DNA from: Aliamphritea spongicola
GTDB lineage: Bacteria > Pseudomonadota > Gammaproteobacteria > Pseudomonadales > Balneatricaceae
DNA: 64,000 nt
NCBI GenBank assembly: GCA_024347235.1
Contig: AP025283.1
Coordinates: 682,001 to 746,000 of the forward strand
Direction: 5' to 3'
Part shown: positions 61,374 through 64,000 of the stretch, piece by piece
Layout of the letters: every line of letters begins with the position of its first letter
Position numbering within the stretch: position 1 is the stretch's first letter
The notes under the pieces: model-generated
The model's input: the letters and a program-made list of their open reading frames with translations, nothing else
What the model was told of the DNA's origin: nothing
Database searches by the model: none
Program-made: the position numbers and the translations under genes

Positions 61374-63103
61374 ATGTCCATCTCTGAACAGCAAAATATA
61401 GTGGTTAGCCCTGATGTTTTCAGTGCCTGGTCTCCGGGATTGGAATCTGAGCTGCCCAGACATCTGCTGGATCAGGAAACCATTTTTACCTGATAATGTG
61501 CTGAGCCGTTACAGCGATGTGATGGAGTGGGTTGATCAGACCGGAATGTCTGCCGGTGATTTAGTTGCGTTCCGGACCGAGCGGTTGGCTTTGCATGAAC
61601 TGATTGTTCGGGTGACTGCAGACCTTAGGGTGATGGAAGGTGAAACCGATGAAGCGCTGGGCATTAATTTCCGGGTGATTGTGAATGATATTTTTGAGCA
61701 TTTTATTCGCCCGCAAATGCCTGCGATTTCAGCAGATTTCAACCGCTTGCAGGCTGACGTAGAACAGCGGGCCAGGGATATTTTAGCCCGGCAGTTAAAT
61801 GCGGTAACGGAGTCTGAAGAGGTAAAGCTTTCCGGCTGGCGCCGCTGGCTGCCGGGGTTGAGCCGCCAGCGAAGCAAGCCTGTCCGGCAACCGGTTATGG
61901 AGTCAGCGCTGGAGCGTGATTACCGGGTAATCAATGAGTTTAAGCAGGCCGGTCTTGCCAGTGATGACCGTTTTACCAGGGCTGTTTACCGGAGCCTTTA
62001 TCAGGTGCTGAGCGGGGTGGCCGGCAGACGGGGCTATCTGGGAACCGACCTGGATAATCTCAGTTTACTGGTGACCCGTCACGTCATGAACGGTTATGGC
62101 AGTCGCCGTATAGGCGAATGGATAATGCCCTGTATTGAAGCGGCAGTGCAGAGTCGCGGTTATCTGAAAGTAGAGAAAGTGGCGGAGCCCCTGCTGATCA
62201 GCCTTAAAGGTGCTTCCGCTGCGGGCAAAAGTTCTTTACGACCGATGCTGCAAACAATTCTGCGGGCAAAGGGTATTAAGCCCGGCAGTTATGCAACGGT
62301 GAGCCCTGATATATGGCGCCGTTTGTTACTGGATTACGAAGCGCTGGGTGAGGCTTACAAATATGCCGGGCGCTTTACCAGTAATGAAGTGAATGTGATT
62401 GATGCTAAATTCGATCACTATGTGCGGCGGCAGGCGGATGAACAGGCTTCAATTTCTCATTTACTGGTAGACCGCTTTCGCTTTGACAGTTTTTCCAGCG
62501 AAAAGGTATCCCGAATTCTTCATGATACTTACGCAAAGTATGTGCACACCCTGCAGATGTATTTTGTCATAACCCCACCGGAAGCAACCGTTGAGCGGGG
62601 CTGGGAGCGGGGCCTGCAGCGCGGCCGTTATAAATCAGTGGAAGATTTTCTGGGGCACAGTGTTGAGGCCTATGCGGGAATGCCAAAGATTTTCTGTAAA
62701 TGGCTTGCGTATGACCGGCCATTATTTCGCTATGAGTTCCTTGATAACAGTGTTCCGAAAGGGAGTTTCCCTTACCGATTGCCACCGGTACCCAGAAAAG
62801 CATGCGTATATACCGGCCACTGGGGCTGGTGAATATTCAGCGCTATCAGAAGATAAATATCTATGCGAACAGCCCGGAAGAAGTATATCCGGCCAATGCT
62901 TCTCTGGATGTTGCTGATAACTGTCAGTTTTGCTGGAATGCTTGCGGCGCATTCCCTTGGTGAGCTTTGTTGATCCGGAGTCAGATACTGTCTATCTGGA
63001 GTGCCATCAGAATGAGTCCCGGATTATTGATGAGCAATTATACAGACGCTGTCTTGAAGACAATGATCTGGCAGCGGTATTCAAGCAGGTAGTCTCCCGC
63101 TGA
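61374..63103 (+). CDS. Large P-loop kinase-like protein, zeta-toxin-like fold (frameshifted)
   Basis: From ATG 61374 (AGGA before it) the protein is about 577 residues after three repairs (T run near 61486, C near 62786, T near 62934). The N-terminal 260 residues are helical without a known domain. Then comes a Walker A motif in LKGASAAGKSSLRPML, followed by VSPDIWRRLLLDY and later VDRFRFDSF and RGWERGLQRGRYKSVEDF, a layout like zeta-toxin/PEP-type small-molecule kinases. No antitoxin gene adjoins it, so a housekeeping or stress role is as likely as toxicity. The kinase call is from the Walker A; the substrate is unknown. Confidence 0.65.
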
Positions 63104-63173
63104 TCTTCTCCCGGATTTTAAGCTTAGTGTGATCGGTTATGAGTTATAGCTAAATCTTACTTGATTTCATAAT

Positions 63174-63192
63174 GCAAATTATTATCATTGCG
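63174..63192 (+). promoter_or_regulatory. Probable Fur box before flavodoxin
   Basis: GCAAATTATTATCATTGCG agrees with the 19-base Fur consensus at 12 positions and with the best-conserved right half (ATTATCATT) almost fully. It is 27 bases before the flavodoxin start, over the expected promoter. Iron starvation should therefore induce the gene. Confidence 0.65.
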
Positions 63193-63218
63193 ATTTTATT
63201 ATCTTTCTGGATACGCAG

Positions 63219-63722
63219 ATGAGCATTGCATTATTTTACGGCACCACAACAGGCAACACTGGTGATATCGCCGTTAAGGTTAAAGAGCATCTTGATGATG
63301 TTGAGTTGTTTGATGTGAAAGACACCCCTGTCAGTGTGATAGCGAATTACGATCAGCTCATTTTCGCGATTCCAACCTGGGATTACGGTGAAGTTCAGGA
63401 AGACTGGCTGGAAATCTGGGATGAAGTGGATAATCTGGATTTCACTGGTAAGACTGTTGCGTTTATTGGTCTGGGTGACCAGTACGGATACGCTGAATGG
63501 TTTGTCGACGCGATGGGTATGCTGCACGATAAGGTTGTGGCCCGTGGTGCGGAAGCTGTCGGTTACTGGCCAAACGAAGGCTATGAGTTTGATGAGTCTA
63601 AAGCACTGACCAAGGATAAGAAGTTCTTTATCGGCCTGGCGCTGGATGAAGACTGCCAGCGTGAAATGACGGATGACCGGGTGGAAGCCTGGTGTGGTCA
63701 GGTCATGGTGGAGTTTCTTTAA
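63219..63722 (+). CDS. fldA: Long-chain flavodoxin
   Basis: An intact 167-residue FMN protein that replaces ferredoxin under low iron. The phosphate loop is FYGTTTGNTGDIA; the aromatic FMN-stacking regions are PTWDYGEVQEDW and LGDQYGYAEWFVDAMG. The long-chain loop near residues 118-140 (YWPNEGYEFDESKAL) is present. The Fur box upstream fits this role. Confidence 0.93.
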   Translation: MSIALFYGTTTGNTGDIAVKVKEHLDDVELFDVKDTPVSVIANYDQLIFAIPTWDYGEVQEDWLEIWDEVDNLDFTGKTVAFIGLGDQYGYAEWFVDAMGMLHDKVVARGAEAVGYWPNEGYEFDESKALTKDKKFFIGLALDEDCQREMTDDRVEAWCGQVMVEFL

Positions 63723-63778
63723 GAACTTTTCCGGTTATTTTTCACCTTTCATTGTGTAAAGACGCCGGATCAGCGAAA

Positions 63779-63822
63779 ATGACGGCCAAATTTCAACCAG
63801 GGCCATTGCTTTTGGCCGTCAT
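63779..63822. repeat. 12-bp inverted repeat between fldA and prfC
   Basis: ATGACGGCCAAA (63779-63790) and TTTGGCCGTCAT (63811-63822) pair perfectly around a 20-base loop. With A bases before and no clear T tail it could be the fldA terminator or a prfC leader structure. Confidence 0.55.
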
Positions 63823-63839
63823 GAATTCTGATCTTACTT

Positions 63840-64000
63840 ATGTCCAGCTCTGCTATTGCTCAAGAAGTCGATATTCGACGCACCTTTGCGATTATTTCGC
63901 ACCCCGATGCGGGTAAAACCACCATTACCGAAAAGCTGTTGCTGTTCGGAAACCTGATTCAGAAAGCCGGTACTGTTAAAGGTAAAAGGCTGACCGTCAT
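63840..64000 (+). CDS. prfC: Peptide chain release factor 3, N-terminal part (continues outside)
   Basis: From ATG 63840 the product reads [40 protein letters not shown], the RF3 N-terminus with the G1 GTPase loop [10 protein letters not shown]3 recycles RF1/RF2 from the ribosome. A base is missing from the A run near 63985: the raw reading turns into KRLTV where KKADRH is expected. The rest lies beyond the window. Confidence 0.9.
   Translation, partial: MSSSAIAQEVDIRRTFAIISHPDAGKTTITEKLLLFGNLIQKAGTVKGKRLTV

Overview
The window looks like the chromosome of a marine gammaproteobacterium of the Oceanospirillales type (Amphritea, Neptunomonas or Marinobacterium relatives are my guess; the exact genus is not decidable here). 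Pointers are sodium-type flagellar stator genes (pomAB), a large chemosensory cluster, a betaine-type binding protein, a sulfonate-catabolism locus with a tripartite tricarboxylate transporter, and the gene orders xseB-ispA-dxs and dapC-yffB-dapD-dapE. About half of the genes are interrupted by 1-base (rarely 2-base) indels, nearly all losses in short homopolymers. Reading through them restores full family-length proteins, so I treat them as sequencing or assembly errors and give each gene its full span.

Layout. 1-7.4 kb: end of a sensor kinase, ribA, then xseB-ispA-dxs on the minus strand, pomAB behind a probable sigma-28 promoter, and cytochrome c5. 7.6-20.4 kb: a regulator-like protein, then one chemosensory cluster (STAS, cheY, cheA, cheW, PAS-receptor, cheR, cheD, cheB, second receptor, STAS, receiver-PP2C-ATPase) that joins a Che pathway to a partner switch. 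20.4-25 kb: a ProX-like binding protein with a KEPET-repeat tail, a MipA/OmpV porin-like protein, a two-component system and the scrap of an RND pump. 25.2-33.1 kb: GntR regulator, usp, tctABC-type transporter, sauS and sauT homologues, best read as sulfoacetate uptake and activation. Two matching palindromic sites precede usp and sauS.

33.3-38.9 kb: a pentapeptide-repeat ion channel, argP/argO, then an AT-rich 1.9-kb island. The island holds a directly abutting pair: a second pentapeptide-repeat channel and a pol-beta-fold nucleotidyltransferase. This is the best candidate for an undescribed system in the window. 38-48 kb: LysR/HD-domain oxygenase-like pair, greB, small unknowns, rlmA, the lysine/DAP genes, a repeat-rich lipoprotein and a PilZ protein. 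48-58 kb: an RND efflux pump with its adaptor, an alpha/beta hydrolase, and a Let-type lipid transport operon: LetA split into two proteins, LetB with seven MCE repeats, and an unrecognised lipoprotein. 58-64 kb: esterase, FKBP isomerase, Pmp3 protein, small unknowns, a small membrane protein behind a probable FNR/Anr box, an orphan P-loop kinase, a Fur-box flavodoxin and the start of prfC.

No rRNA, tRNA, CRISPR array, complete insertion sequence or phage gene was recognised.
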